Below, one piece after another: positions 38,588-62,794 of a stretch of DNA of 64,000 nucleotides (position 1 is its first letter; every line of letters starts with the position of its first letter). The DNA comes from Larus michahellis (lineage: Eukaryota; Chordata; Aves; Charadriiformes; Laridae), in contig NC_133900.1 of assembly GCF_964199755.1 (NCBI RefSeq), positions 24,405,701-24,469,700 of the forward strand, read 5' to 3'. Made by a program: the position numbers and the translations under genes. The notes beneath the pieces were generated by a model that saw only the letters and a list, made by a program, of their open reading frames with translations, had not been told where the DNA came from and ran no database searches.

Positions 38588-39068
38588 TAAGGAGGACATG
38601 GATGTGTTGGAACGGGTCCAGAGGAGGGCCACAAAGATGATCAGAGGGCTGGAGCACCTCTCCTATGAGGACAGGCTGAGAGAGTTGGGGTTGTTCAGCC
38701 TGGAGAAGAGAAGGCTCCAGGGAGACCTTATAGCAGCTTTCTAATACTTAAAGGGGGCCTACAGGAGAGATGGGGAGGGACTCTTTATCAGGGAGTGTTA
38801 TGATAGGACATGGTGTAACAGTTTTAAACTGAAAGAGGGGAAATTTAGATTAGATTTTAGGAAGAAATTCTTTACTGCGAGGGCAGTGAGACACTGGAAC
38901 AGGTTGTCCAGAGAAGCTGTGGATGCCCCTTCCCTGGAGGTGTTCAAGGCCAGGCTGGATGGGGCTTTGAGCAGCCTGGTCTAGTGGGAGGTGTCCCTGC
39001 CCAGGGCAGGGGGGCTGCAACTAGACGATCTTTAAGGTCCCTTCCACCCCGAACCATTCTATGATTCC
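38588..39068 (+). mobile_element. CR1 LINE 3' fragment
   Basis: It starts near AGGAGGACATGGATGTGTTG and runs through CTGGAGAAGAGAAGGCTCCA and the CR1 tail ending in ATTCTATGATTCC. These encode or derive from the C-terminal end of CR1 ORF2 and its 3' UTR. It is about 480 bases, 5'-truncated, and directly preceded by an A run. Confidence 0.95.
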
Positions 39069-39384
39069 ATCAAATGTCTTATCTTGGAGCTTGTACTACC
39101 TGAATTCATGTTTCTGTAGATGAGCTGCTCTGTGTGGTGGAGTTGGCGAAAAACGTCAGTTAGCCTTTACAGGAAAACTAGATTTTTGAAGAGAATGCCT
39201 TGAATTTTGGTAAAACAAGGAATACTTCCATATGTTTCCTTTTTTGCTTATTTGTTTTGATTTTTTTGCACATTTGTTTTGAATATTTTGCTTCGTTTTT
39301 TTGATTTTGGTTTGGTTTGGAAATAATTTTGGCCGCGTTCTCTAGTGTGGTCTCCCTCAAGAAGATATAGGGTCTCTGAGAGGC

Positions 39385-39671
39385 AGGAAGGGCTTGGAGT
39401 TGGGGTTGTTCAGCCTGGAGAATAGAAGGCTCTGAAGAGACCTTATAGCAGCCTTCTGGTACCTAAAGGGGGCCTAGAAGAAAGTTGGAGAGGGGCTTTT
39501 TGTGGGGCTTGTAGTGATGTTGTGGATGCCCCATCCCTGGAAGTGTTCAAGAACAGGGGTTGGATGGGGCTTTGAGCAACCTGGTCTAGTGGGAGGTGTC
39601 CCTGCCCATGGCAGGGGGGGTAGGAACAAGATGATCTTTAAGGTCCCTTCCAACCCAAACCATTCTATGAT
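39385..39671 (+). mobile_element. CR1 LINE 3' fragment, internally shortened
   Basis: The segment has the same CR1 phrases as the 38588 copy (GTTGTTCAGCCTGGAGAA, GATCTTTAAGGTCCCTTCCA, CATTCTATGA) but lacks about 130 bases of the central region, around 39490-39520. It lies in the same orientation 317 bases downstream. It is either an independent insertion with a deletion or a diverged partial duplicate. Confidence 0.9.
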
Positions 39672-42600
39672 AAACCAAGGATACAGTGACTGTCAAACTT
39701 TTCTAAGATCTGATGGTCTGACAGTGCCCGATCTTCTCTTGTCTCTAACTTTGTTCTTGCCATGTTGAACCATCTGTAGTAACACCATGTGTGACTGGGA
39801 CCAAGAGGTATTTGTACACTGCCCCATGCATTGTTGTGCTGAGTGTTTCCAGGCTCTCAGCTTTGGCATGCAGCTGGGACCGGATATTTTTACCTTTTTT
39901 CCCAGAACTGGTGGGGCCCTTAGGAAATGCAGTGTTGGCTCAGAAGTAGTGTGCTCCGTCCACAGCAGAAACACCCCAGCAGGTCACCAGCCAAGTGGAG
40001 CAGACTGTGTGCCATCTCCTGCCCAGCAGCCCCACTGCCGCACTCGGGAAAGTTGGTGGCATTCCTGTTGGACCAGGTGCTGTGCCAGGGTCCTACGTGT
40101 CTCATCACCAAAACTTCACTTAGCCCTTTGGCACTTGGATGCAGAGCTTTAGCATGGCGGCCTGGGGTGGGAAATAGCCCTGAGCCAGTTTAAAAATACG
40201 TGGTGAAAGTGGGGGGATTGCTGGGAGGGGATGCAAAGGTGGCTGCTTGGAGCTTCAGGGGTGGATTTCTGCCCACTCCCTCCAGTGGCTCTGCTGTTCC
40301 CTTGTAACCCTGGGTGATGCCTGCATCCCTATCTCCCTCCACAGCTTGCAAGTGCAAGGCGACTGCTGTCCTCTGGCTGGCGTTGATAATTTTTCAGACC
40401 CAGAAACCAGCAGCCAGAACACAGCTTCCTGGAAATAAGCCCAAGAGACGGGAAAGGCGGTCTGACTTCAGGTATCGCATCGAGCTGTTGGGCTGGGAGG
40501 CTCACAGGAAAAAAAACTTCTTCTGAAAGATCTCCTGTGTCCACGTGAGCCCAGGAGTCCATGCCTAGAAACGTGGTGACAGACCTATGGGCTCTGGTCA
40601 GCTGATGTCTGGGGTATTTGCAGCTGGGAGGGCTCTCAGTTTGGAGAGATTTTTAATGGTTGATGATGTATCAGCTCCCAGACTGTGTCCGCAAAGGCAT
40701 GGCCAGGCTGGACTTGTATTACCTTGAAATTTTTGCTCCTTGACTGTTTTGTAGCTGTACCCTTATGTAAAAAGGGTCTCACAGGGAGTTACAGGGCTCC
40801 TCTTCACCGCCTTCTGGGACGCTTCTGGGAATCAAGTTACAATTTCCCTTAAGATCTTCTTTTAAAAGAAGAATGAAAAGAAAAACCGAAAGCAGAGCCC
40901 AGTGTGAAAGGAGGCATTTGCTAACATGTGCCCACGTGTCTCAGTTCCTGCAATGGCCCTGGAGTGGTGCCCAGCCCCGGAGCTGGCATCCAGGGGCACA
41001 CACCCAGCAATGCCGCCCCTGCTAGACAAGGGGCACAGAGGCAAGAGAAACAAAAGCCCTGAAACCTAGCAAAGTGCTGAGATGGTGGAGGAGCCAGGGG
41101 TGACCCTGCATGGGCAGGGCTGCCCACCAGATGGTTTGGAGGCTTTTGCTGTTTTAATCACCCCTCGCGCGTGGGGCGCAGTGCATTCGCTGAGTGCATC
41201 TCCTGCTAATCCCACTTCATGAACAGTTAAACCCTGATTTAGGCTTTTTTGGAGAAAATGATAGCAGAATTCCCACCCTGGTTTTGGGACTCTGCAGCCA
41301 GATGACTCTGGCAGGCCTGTCCCACTGCTCTGTGCCCCGGCTGCCACCATACCCATCCCATCTTGCTGGCTGTGGTACAGCCATAGCAAGTCCCAGGGAG
41401 GTGAATGGTTTGCAGCCTCCTGCCAGAAAAAAAAAAAATAAAAAATCCCCTTTTGCAGGCCTTGGAAGGTGCTCAGGAGAAAAGCCCCAGTGAGCAGCAG
41501 AGATAAAAACTGTAGGTGAAACGGTGCGTACCATCTCTGCACGGTAATGCCCAACCTCAATATTAACTGGGGGTACTAAATTTTCCTGGCTGACATAATT
41601 CCATTAGTGTTTATAGCATAATAGTAGGAAATTGTTATTTTACTAAATCTCAGGATTCCTAAAAAATAATTTTTCTCTTTTTCAATGTTTCCTCTGCTTC
41701 ATATAGGACTGTCCTCCTGCCAGGCCAGAACATGTGCGGGTTGGAGCCGGGGTGTGCCAGTCGGCAGCTCCCATCTGCACACACCTTCAAGGTTTCCTCC
41801 CTAGCGTTCAGCCCCTGACCATCTCACGGGCAAGTCCTGTTTATCCCATGTGTTTGCCATCACAGCGATAATTGTTTTGACTTCTCTTTTTATGGAAAAG
41901 ACACTGAAATTTTGTATTCATTTTCTCCACTTCCCTTCCTACCACTTATACGGTGTCACTTTCTTGCAGCGAGATGGGGTGGGTCACTCCAATTTGCTGC
42001 TCCAGTCCCAAACTCAGGTGAATTTTTCTCAGTTGAGATCATGCGGGCGAGCTGGAAAGAGGGAACACTTCATCTTGGAGGGCTGGGATCTGGCGATATA
42101 TCTCAGGGTGAGAGCACCCTTGCACCTTTGCAGGTGACTGCCTCTCCAGCAAATCCCGAGCACATCTGTAAATGCCAAGCCAAGGGTGTACATGCTCAGA
42201 TGGTGTCTGTTTAGCAGCAGGGCATTTGAAGAAATGAAGCCTATCACAATATTTAAAAAGCCCGATACAGGAACAGATGGCTTTGATGAGAGATGATCTG
42301 GCTAATGAAATTAGAGTTAACACTTAAACTGAGAAACAGTTGCCTAGGCACTGTATTTAGCCCATGCATCAGGGTACAGAGTGGCTCCGATGGCTGCTGC
42401 TGAGCGATCCCTGGCCCCTTTTCCCTGCTGCTCCTGTTTCTGGGTGGGCAAAGTTTCTTGCCAGACCTTGCTCCGGCTTTGGAGCGAAAAGGAGCAGGAC
42501 AGGAAAACCAGGTGGTAAATCCATTTTCAGAAGACATCTATTTCCCAGGAATGAAACCAAACTCAAAGCAATTTCCTTTTCCATTTTCCTTGCCTCTGTG

Positions 42601-43205
42601 TTCCTTTCCCCCACAAAAAACCAGCCCAGTAAAACCATAGCCAGTCTTCAGATTAACTGAGGAGGACTGCAATTAGAGGGGAATGAGGTTGCTTTGTTTC
42701 ATCCTGATCTGCGAGCGAGGTCTGCAAGGGCAGGGGTTAGCTCTGTGGAAGCTCTGTCTTTTACATGAAAAATAAAATACCTCCAATGCCTGATCCTGCT
42801 ACTTGGTGTCAGGATGTGGGGGCTCGGCCTTCCCACTTCTCTGTTGCTGGAAAAAAGTGGATGTGAAGATGGCAGGCAGTTCGGTCCCCGTGAAGAGAAC
42901 TGGTAAAATTTGCACAGGTAACATGCACGTGCTGTAAGGCATCGGTGGGAGGAAATATTAATTTACAGACAGCAATGCAAAGCCAGAATGTCAAACATTT
43001 GCTTGTGTGGAAGCAGGTCCCCCTTCTGGGCCAGGCAGATTGCCAGACAGATCCCTAGTGGGTCTCAGTGGCTCAGCAGGAAAACCTAGTGAGGACTGGG
43101 ATAAGAAAAGTCACGTGCTGCCCACAGCGTCCCAGAAGCATTGTCACATCTGTGCACCAGCGTCATTGCAATTGTGTCTTGGAAGGCATGGGCTGAGCAG
43201 GGAGC

Positions 43206-43279
43206 GACATCAGTGTCAGCCTCTGACGCTGATCATCAGTGACTCTGACACCTGACTCTGACATCAGTGTCGGCCTCTG
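43206..43279. repeat. Short imperfect tandem duplication, 54-base period
   Basis: GACATCAGTGTCAGCCTCTG at 43206 recurs at 43260 with one change; the intervening sequence is rich in TCTGACA variants. It is a local slippage-type duplication. Confidence 0.7.
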
Positions 43280-45680
43280 TCATCTACCCACCCCTGGGAA
43301 AGCGAGGTGTAACCCCAAAGGAGATGGGGGAACGTACCTGTGGCTACTCATCTTCGCCAAGGCAGTATTGGTGGAGATGTGGGAGGAAAGACCCTTTCCA
43401 CAGGTCAAGGTGAGCTTGCAGCAGGCTTTGGGACGCGCGGTGTTACTGCGAGGGAGGTGGGTGATGTGTTACTGTGGGATGCAGTTCAAAGCAACACACC
43501 CATGTGCCCTATCTCCCTACCTGCCTTTGCACCCCCACACCCCTTGGTGGGGGGATGCTGCAGGACGAGGTTCATGGGAGAGGGGCTGCTCCTCCCATGG
43601 GACTAGTGTCCTGTGAAGAAGGGATTGCAGGAAATATCCCCGTGAGCCCATGTAACAGCACCCCTGGACGGCTAGTGCCTCCTGGCACCTCTACTGTGTC
43701 CTGCACCAGGTGGGCTTCAGCACATGCTTGCTGTACCCAGGCTGTGCCCTTTTTTTAAGCCTGATTCTTTGAGGGAGGTCTTTGGTGGGCCTGTCAGCGT
43801 CACGCATTTTCCAGCACTTGAAGGGACACCATCTGCTCAAAAAGGAGCTGCGAACAAAATGTCTCAGACACTCAGTTTACCAAAAATGAAATTGCTTTAA
43901 AATCCCATATGCTGCATTGTTTTCCTTCAAGCTTTGGCTGATGGCAGAGGTGAAGTGACTAAGGCAGTTTCTGATTAGTCGCTGCGTTTTCCTTTCTGGC
44001 CAAAATCAGCGGGGCTGAGCACTGTCACTTCTCGCCTGTTTGGCAGAGGGTTTTCTTCAGCCTCAGCTGCTGAAAGCCGGAGGTTATCGAACTCAAAGAC
44101 CTCCCTCTGTTACTTTTAAAGTGAGCTTACTTGACTTTTGCTATCGTAGGAAGCCTTGCAGTCAGGGATGTAGTTAACACTGATACTTCAAGCACACTTT
44201 TTTCCTGATTTTGGGGTCTGTCTTGGTGATGGGGGGGCAAAAGCACCTCCTTGCCCAAGGAAAGCCATGCCTGGTAGTTGCTTGTCATGGCCTGCAGCTC
44301 CTTAGTGTGGCAGTGCCACGGGGCAGTGTCAGGTGAACGTAGAGGGAAAACCTGTCCAAGATCTCTGGATTTTGTGGGGTTGCAAAAAGCAAATGCTGCG
44401 AGGAGCCATTTATTAGTCCAGGATAACGCAAAATTTGAAATACCAGAGCAGGAAGAATGTTATTTCAGCTCTAAAAATAGCTTCCTTGGCCTTTAAAACA
44501 CTGAGAAGCGTACAGAGCGGTTGCCTTTCTGCGAGAGCAGCTGTCTCCTCCCTTGGCAGTGCTGCTGCCACAGAAATGCGGCCGCTTCAGTAAGGGCTCA
44601 GGGGACCTGCTGGTGCTGAGCTTGCTCTGAGGACCTGTGCTTTGAGGGGTTCGTAATCCCTGGGGATCAACGAGATGAAATCTCTTCAGGGTGTGCCACG
44701 AGGGCCAAAGCTGCAGGGCAAAGGAGCGTTGCTTGACCGCTAGAAGTATAAAATACTGATAAACGGCTGATGTATAACTCAGCTCACCTCTGGAGGCTGG
44801 TGTGGGTTTAGGCAGGTGGCTGTCTTGTGTTGGTTCATAAGTGATAGCACCAGGGCAAAACTTCGGATAAATGCCGCCTTATTTGGGTTTTAGGAGAAGA
44901 ATCAAGACAGTCAATAAATAACATCAGTCATACCGCATCCTGGCAGAGAGAGAGAGGGGAGGGAGAGGAGAAAAATAGCGCTAGCGTTCACATTGTCTTA
45001 GTCCCACTAAGGTCAGACGGTGAAGGGATCCCTCCACGCCAGGAAACGTTCCCAAATGGTTATTGTTGAGCTGTTTGACTGGGAATGCTTCCCCCCAAAA
45101 TTCCAACCACAGAGATTCTTTACAGAGACAGCAAACCCCACCATCCAGTAGGAAAGGGAAAGGGGGTGGATGAGGACAACTTGGCCGAGGCTGTTCCCGG
45201 GGTCTCTTGCTACCGGGCGGCTGCTTCTTTCAGGTTTCTGAAACACTTAGCAAACGGCCACGGCTTCCCGGGAGGACTGCAAAGACATCGCCGCCGGTTT
45301 TGGGCGGTGAGCCTTCTTCAGTGCCTCCGGCAGCAGCACCCAGAGCCGCACGCTGGGCAGGTGCTGCTGGCACCGGGGAGGGAGGGCAGGGAGGGGGACA
45401 GGGAAGGAACCACCCTGCGGCCCGCCTCACGGCCGCGCCTGGCGCAGCGCAGACGGAGGGCCCGTACGCGGTGCTGGGGCCCAGCACGGGGCTTGTTTTT
45501 GGCGGAGACTCGGCCGAGGGGCGCTGTGAGGTGCCGGGCGGGGCCGCGCTGGCGGCCCACCACCCCAAATCCAGCAGCGAGGGCGCGTCGGCTCCTACTG
45601 CCGGCCGGCCCCTCGCAGCCCCGCGGCCCCCAAGAGCCTCCCCGAACCGCCGTGGCGGCGGCTGCGCTCCCGGCCCGTCC

Positions 45681-45696
45681 GGGGCGGGGCGGGGCC
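45681..45696 (+). promoter_or_regulatory. GC-box cluster
   Basis: Two overlapping GGGGCGGGGC motifs in the centre of the CpG island, about 55-70 bases before the CCG repeat; likely Sp/KLF sites of a TATA-less promoter. Confidence 0.55.
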
Positions 45697-45752
45697 TAAG
45701 CTGGGCCGCCTTCCCGGGCCCAGCCCGGCCTCCACGGCCCGGCCCAGCCCGC

Positions 45753-45812
<60 letters not shown>

Positions 45813-45843
45813 GAGCCAGAGCCACCTCCCGAGCCGCCCGCAG
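45697..45843 (+). other. TMEM150C: Presumed non-coding first exon of TMEM150C
   Basis: Sequence just after the GC boxes ends at CCCGCAG|GTAGGAG, a good donor. No conserved coding start occurs here and the protein begins in the exon at 56970, so this would be 5' UTR. The 5' end is a guess. It contains the CCG repeat, which would make the mRNA leader very GC-rich. Confidence 0.45.
45753..45806. repeat. CCG trinucleotide repeat, 18 perfect units
   Basis: Eighteen uninterrupted CCG triplets (54 bases) in the presumed 5' UTR of TMEM150C. Read in other frames it is a Pro, Ala or Arg run, which accounts for the long poly-Pro and poly-Ala open frames over this island. Such repeats are length-unstable and methylation-prone. 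Confidence 0.97.
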
Positions 45844-58510
<12,667 letters not shown>

Positions 58511-59954
58511 TAATATCCCATACGTATTGTTCTTGAGTCTGATGATGTGAAATCACTTAAACTGTGATTATTACTGATTAAGACAGTATTATTTTGTCTT
58601 CATTTGTAGAAAGACAGAATGCAGCTGGATGCATTTGAACTTTATTGGTTTCTGATTTCTCATGTTTTTAATTGTCTCATCTTAGCCTTGAATCTGCATG
58701 ACTGTTTCTCATTGTATGGTGGATTTTTGTTATATGCTGTGAATGTGAGATAATTGCATGGGCATTGGCAAATGCAGCAACTGATTATGCAAAATATCAT
58801 TCGTGCTGAATTCCCCCCTAGCCTACCCCTTCCTAAATTCCATTACTAAATCTGTGGAAGTTTAATGGCATTTTCCAGCAGTGGAGGTAAGAGGGAAATG
58901 CCACAATGAGAAGAAATATCTGAAAAATACTTGAAAAATGTGGCTGTGTTTGGTTCTTAAAACTGTTTGTTACCTTCATCTGTATCTATTTTGAAGAAGT
59001 TATTCCAAACCTAAATGGCAAATAATTCATTATTTTAACCTTGATTTACTCTTCTTTAGTAGTTTAGCATTTATCTTTTCCTATTTGGGATGATTTATTG
59101 TGCTTTCAGTTTTGCTCTGAGGTATTCTCTCAGAGTGTGTGCCTGTGAAAGGCATGATGTTTCTTTTCAGAAACCTGGGAGATTCAGTTGAGTTGAGCTT
59201 TGAAATTAATCCAGACCTGTATGCGCACAAGTAAGATACTTTAACAATCTTAATCTGACATAATGCAAATGAGGCTTGGGATATAAAACCTGGTAAAATA
59301 TGTTCAATCGTGAACCTTGACATGAACTTCCTTATTTTCAAGTATCGCTTTCAGGATGGAGGTTAGGACATTTAGGCATCCTTGTGCTTTGTTTCCATGT
59401 ATGCCTTTGTTTCAAGTTTAGACATTGATTTACATATTGAGCCAGGGTCTTGGTTTGTAGAAATAATTCTGGTTCCAGTTTGTGCTAAGGCAGGGTCTTG
59501 CACACATGTTATTTATGTGCCTGGCACCCAGTGCAGTGTGGTGATGATGATATGATTTAAACTTCTGACCCCCAAACCGCTTAAACCAACATGTGCATAG
59601 CATGTTACTTCTTACATTAATGTGGCTGTTTGACAGTAGTGAATACATGCCTGCCTTTTCAGCTGCTTCCAGGTAAAGCCCCATTTCTTCAGACCACTGT
59701 TCGAGCAGCCTCTGTGCACCTGCACCAACTCCCAGCGAGTCCAAGGGCTTTATGAAAGGGCAGGAGCTGGCTTGATGCACACTCACCATGTGAATCTGGG
59801 TGGGTGAGAGGATAGAAGTCGCGTGAGTGTGAGGGGAGCAGCTGGTGTCAAGAAGGGCAGGCAAACAAAAGACATGCAGCTTTTTGAAGCAAAGCTGTAC
59901 TGTACACTTTCCTTGCTGCGTCTTCCTGTTGCAAGAAGAAATATAACCTCCAGA

Positions 59955-61667
59955 ATGCAAGCGTGTCATGGGGGATGTGATGCTAAGTGGTTGTCTTGGC
60001 CACAGTGATCATGAAATGGTTGAGTTTAGCATTTTTGGTATCCTGAGAAAAAAGGGACAGCAGTGTTGCTACCCTGGATTTCAAGAAAGCAAACTGGAGC
60101 TATTCAGGGAGCTACTTAGCAGAGTACCATGGGAATCTGCTTTTGAGGGCTTAGGAGTCCACAATTGCAGGTCATTCTTTAAGAACCACCTTTTAAGAGC
60201 ACAGGAGCAGGCAATCCCACTGTTTTGTAAGTCAAGGAAGCGGGGCAGAACACCAGCTTGGCTGAACGGGGAACTCCTCATGGAGCTCAAGAGGAAAAAG
60301 AAATTGTATGACCTCTGGAAGTGAGGTCAGGCTTCGCAGGAAGATCACAGAGCTGTGGTTCGTGTATGCAGGGAGAAGACATGAAAGGACAAAGCTTAAT
60401 TAGAGTTGAAACTGGCCAGTATTGTCACAGATAAAAAGGGCTTTTTTAAGCATGTTAATAGCAAGAGGTCTAAAGAAAACATTGGACTGATACTTGTTGA
60501 AGTATCTGACTAATACAGATTAAGGTAAGGCAGAGGCATTCAGTGTGCTTTTTGCCTCAGTCTTTAGTAATACTGATAGACCTGGGGCTGCCTGGTCCCC
60601 TGAGTTGAAGGACCATGATTGCAGGAACAGTGACTTTCCACTTGTGGACACTGAAATTGTAAGGGACCAGCTGTATCAACTGAATGTTCACAAGTCCATG
60701 GGGACTGATGGGATTCATCCCAGAGTACTGAAGGAGCTAGGGGATATTATGGAAGGACCCCACTCAATCATCTACCAAAGTCTTGAGAGTCAGGGGAGGT
60801 CCCTGCTGACTGGAAGCTAGGTAATGTTATTCCAATCTACAAAAAGGGTGTGAGGGAAGACCCAGGGAACTACAGACCTGTTAGTCTAACCTCAGTTCCT
60901 GGAAAAATTATGGAGAAGATCATACTGGATACCATTGAAAAGGTAGAGGCCAATTTTAAGTTGGGAGAGGAGTGGCTGGAGAGCCGCTGTGCAGAAAGGG
61001 ACCTGGGGGTGCTGGTTGACAGCAGGCTCAGTATGAGTCAGCAGTGTGCCCTGGCAGCCAAGAGGACAAACTGCATCCTGGAGTGCATCACAGTATAACC
61101 AGCTGGTCAAAAGAGGTGATTATCTCACTGTATTCACTGTTGGTGCGGTGTTCACCGTAAGTAGTGTGTGTGGTTCTGGGCCCCACAATTTAAGAATGAT
61201 GTTAAGGTCCTTGAATGCATCCAGAGGACGGCAACAAAGCTGATGGAAGGATTGGAAGATATGTCCGATAAAGAGCAGCTAAGGACTCTGGGTTTGTCTA
61301 GTTTGGAGAAAAGAAGGCTGACGGGTGACCTCATTGCTCTCTACAAGAGAGCTGTTCCTGAGGAGGGGAAGTGGAGAGGGAGGTGCAGCCTGTTCTCCCA
61401 GGTATCCAGTGACAGGACGTGTGGGAATGGTTCAAAGCTGCATCAGAGAAGGTTTAGACTGGACATTCAGAAGTACTTCTTTACCGAGAGAGTGGTCAAA
61501 GATTGGAACAGGCTTCGTAGGGAGGTTGTCAATGCCCCAAGCCTCTCAGTGTTTAAGAGGCATTTGGACAATGCCCTTAATGATATGCTTCAACTTTTGG
61601 TCAGCCCAGAATTGGTCAGGCAGTTGGACTAGATGATAGTTGTGGGTCCCTTCCAAATGAAATTGTG
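59955..61667 (+). mobile_element. Long CR1 LINE copy with RT core deleted
   Basis: Fragments of CR1 ORF2 are legible in order: GHSDHEMVEF (end of the endonuclease domain), RAQEQAIPLFCKS and RTPAWLNGELL, then KSMGTDGIHPRVLKELGD and NYRPVSLTSVPGKIMEKII. The frame then jumps directly to CAERDLGVLVDSRLSMSQQC near 60985, followed by [18 protein letters not shown] and the CR1 3' tail (GGGTCCCTTCCAAATGAAAT). The RT centre with its YLDF, PQG and FADD motifs is missing, so the copy is dead by internal deletion as well as by several stops. It is 5'-truncated and sense to TMEM150C. Confidence 0.93.
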
Positions 61668-62354
61668 CCCTTTTCTCCTCTCTTTTCTTCCCTCCCTCTC
61701 CTCTCCTCTTCTTTGTGGATAAAGCCAAGCTTTCCTCTGCTGTATTGGGTGCTTCTGAGAGCTGCTTTTAGCTTGTACCTCTGGCCACCTTAGTTGTGGC
61801 AAAGCCTTTGCTATAGGAGAGGAGAACTACAGAAACCTGCCAGAAACACAGGCATTACTCAGTATTGAAAATGATGTTGTTTTGCACATGATGCTGGAAC
61901 GTAACCTTTTAGTTCCCTTTTGTCATTCCGGTTAGTGTTTCAGAAAAAGATCACATGATTTCTGGGTCCTGTCCTGTAGAAATAGAAATGAAAAAGTTCT
62001 TGCACATGAGCTCAAGTAGTCAGAGGGTGGCTGTCCTAAACAGTTACCTGGGGATGAAAACCAGAAATTCTCTTTTTTGGGGGGAGCAAAGTTCTCTTGT
62101 TTTCAAGGACTCGGGATGGATTGATTCACTAGAATAAATGGTGAGAGAGTAAATTCTAACATCTTTTGCAGTTTGGACAAAAGTGGGTGTTTTTCACTTA
62201 CAGTGACCTTATTATTCTAAACCATGTTTTTGGTATTATACCAGGGTTTTTGTGGAAAATATAGGAAAATAATGCAGACAAGCATTAGCAAATGTCCATG
62301 CAGCATTCCCTAGGGAGGGCTTGAATATACAATGTGAATATCTCCTGGGGTTAT

Positions 62355-62412
62355 GTCATATCATATGATATGTCACTTGTCATCTATATCATGTATCATA
62401 TATCATATCATA
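62355..62412. repeat. ATC/ATA-rich simple repeat
   Basis: Irregular repeats of CATATCATAT and TATCAT type in the spacer between the two CR1 copies; low complexity, with no other meaning seen. Confidence 0.75.
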
Positions 62413-62794
62413 GTGCTTGGGCTAATTGTAAGCTTGGAAGGACTGCTCTTCCAGTCTTCACGGAAAATTAGTGCGATGTTTTGGCTTGTGTTCATGGCAC
62501 CATCAGCTTGTTCCAGAGGAGGAGAAGAGGCAGTGGTCGTTATGGTAAAATCTGCAGAAATACATATGTGCTGTTCATATATTTTCTAATACAGGTGGGG
62601 TTTTAATGTAGCACCTCCAAGATAGCTCAGTGCTCACGAGTGGAGTGAAAGTTGATGCAAGCCCAGCTGCTGCAATGTGAATGCATGGTGTGTATGTGAT
62701 AGACTATGTGCTGGGAGCTTCCCAGGCAAACAGGAAAGTGTCCTCTTTTCCCCCTGAAAATTTGCAACCCAGCTCCTAGACTAAACATCATGAG

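Larger units (their letters stand above)
36800..45300. other. Intergenic region between SCD5 and TMEM150C
   Basis: About 8.5 kb with an LTR at 37892-38498 and two CR1 tails at 38588-39068 and 39385-39671, all in + orientation. From 39672 to 45300 I see no exon or transposon, only short simple repeats (a T run near 37788-37803, a GA-rich run near 44949-44970) and a small tandem duplication at 43206-43279. Scattered open frames have no recognisable domain. Confidence 0.65.

Noticed and set aside
59430-59969. 179-codon minus-strand open frame
   Set aside because: No domain or splice signal recognised, and its upstream end overlaps the start of the + strand CR1 copy. Treated as chance.
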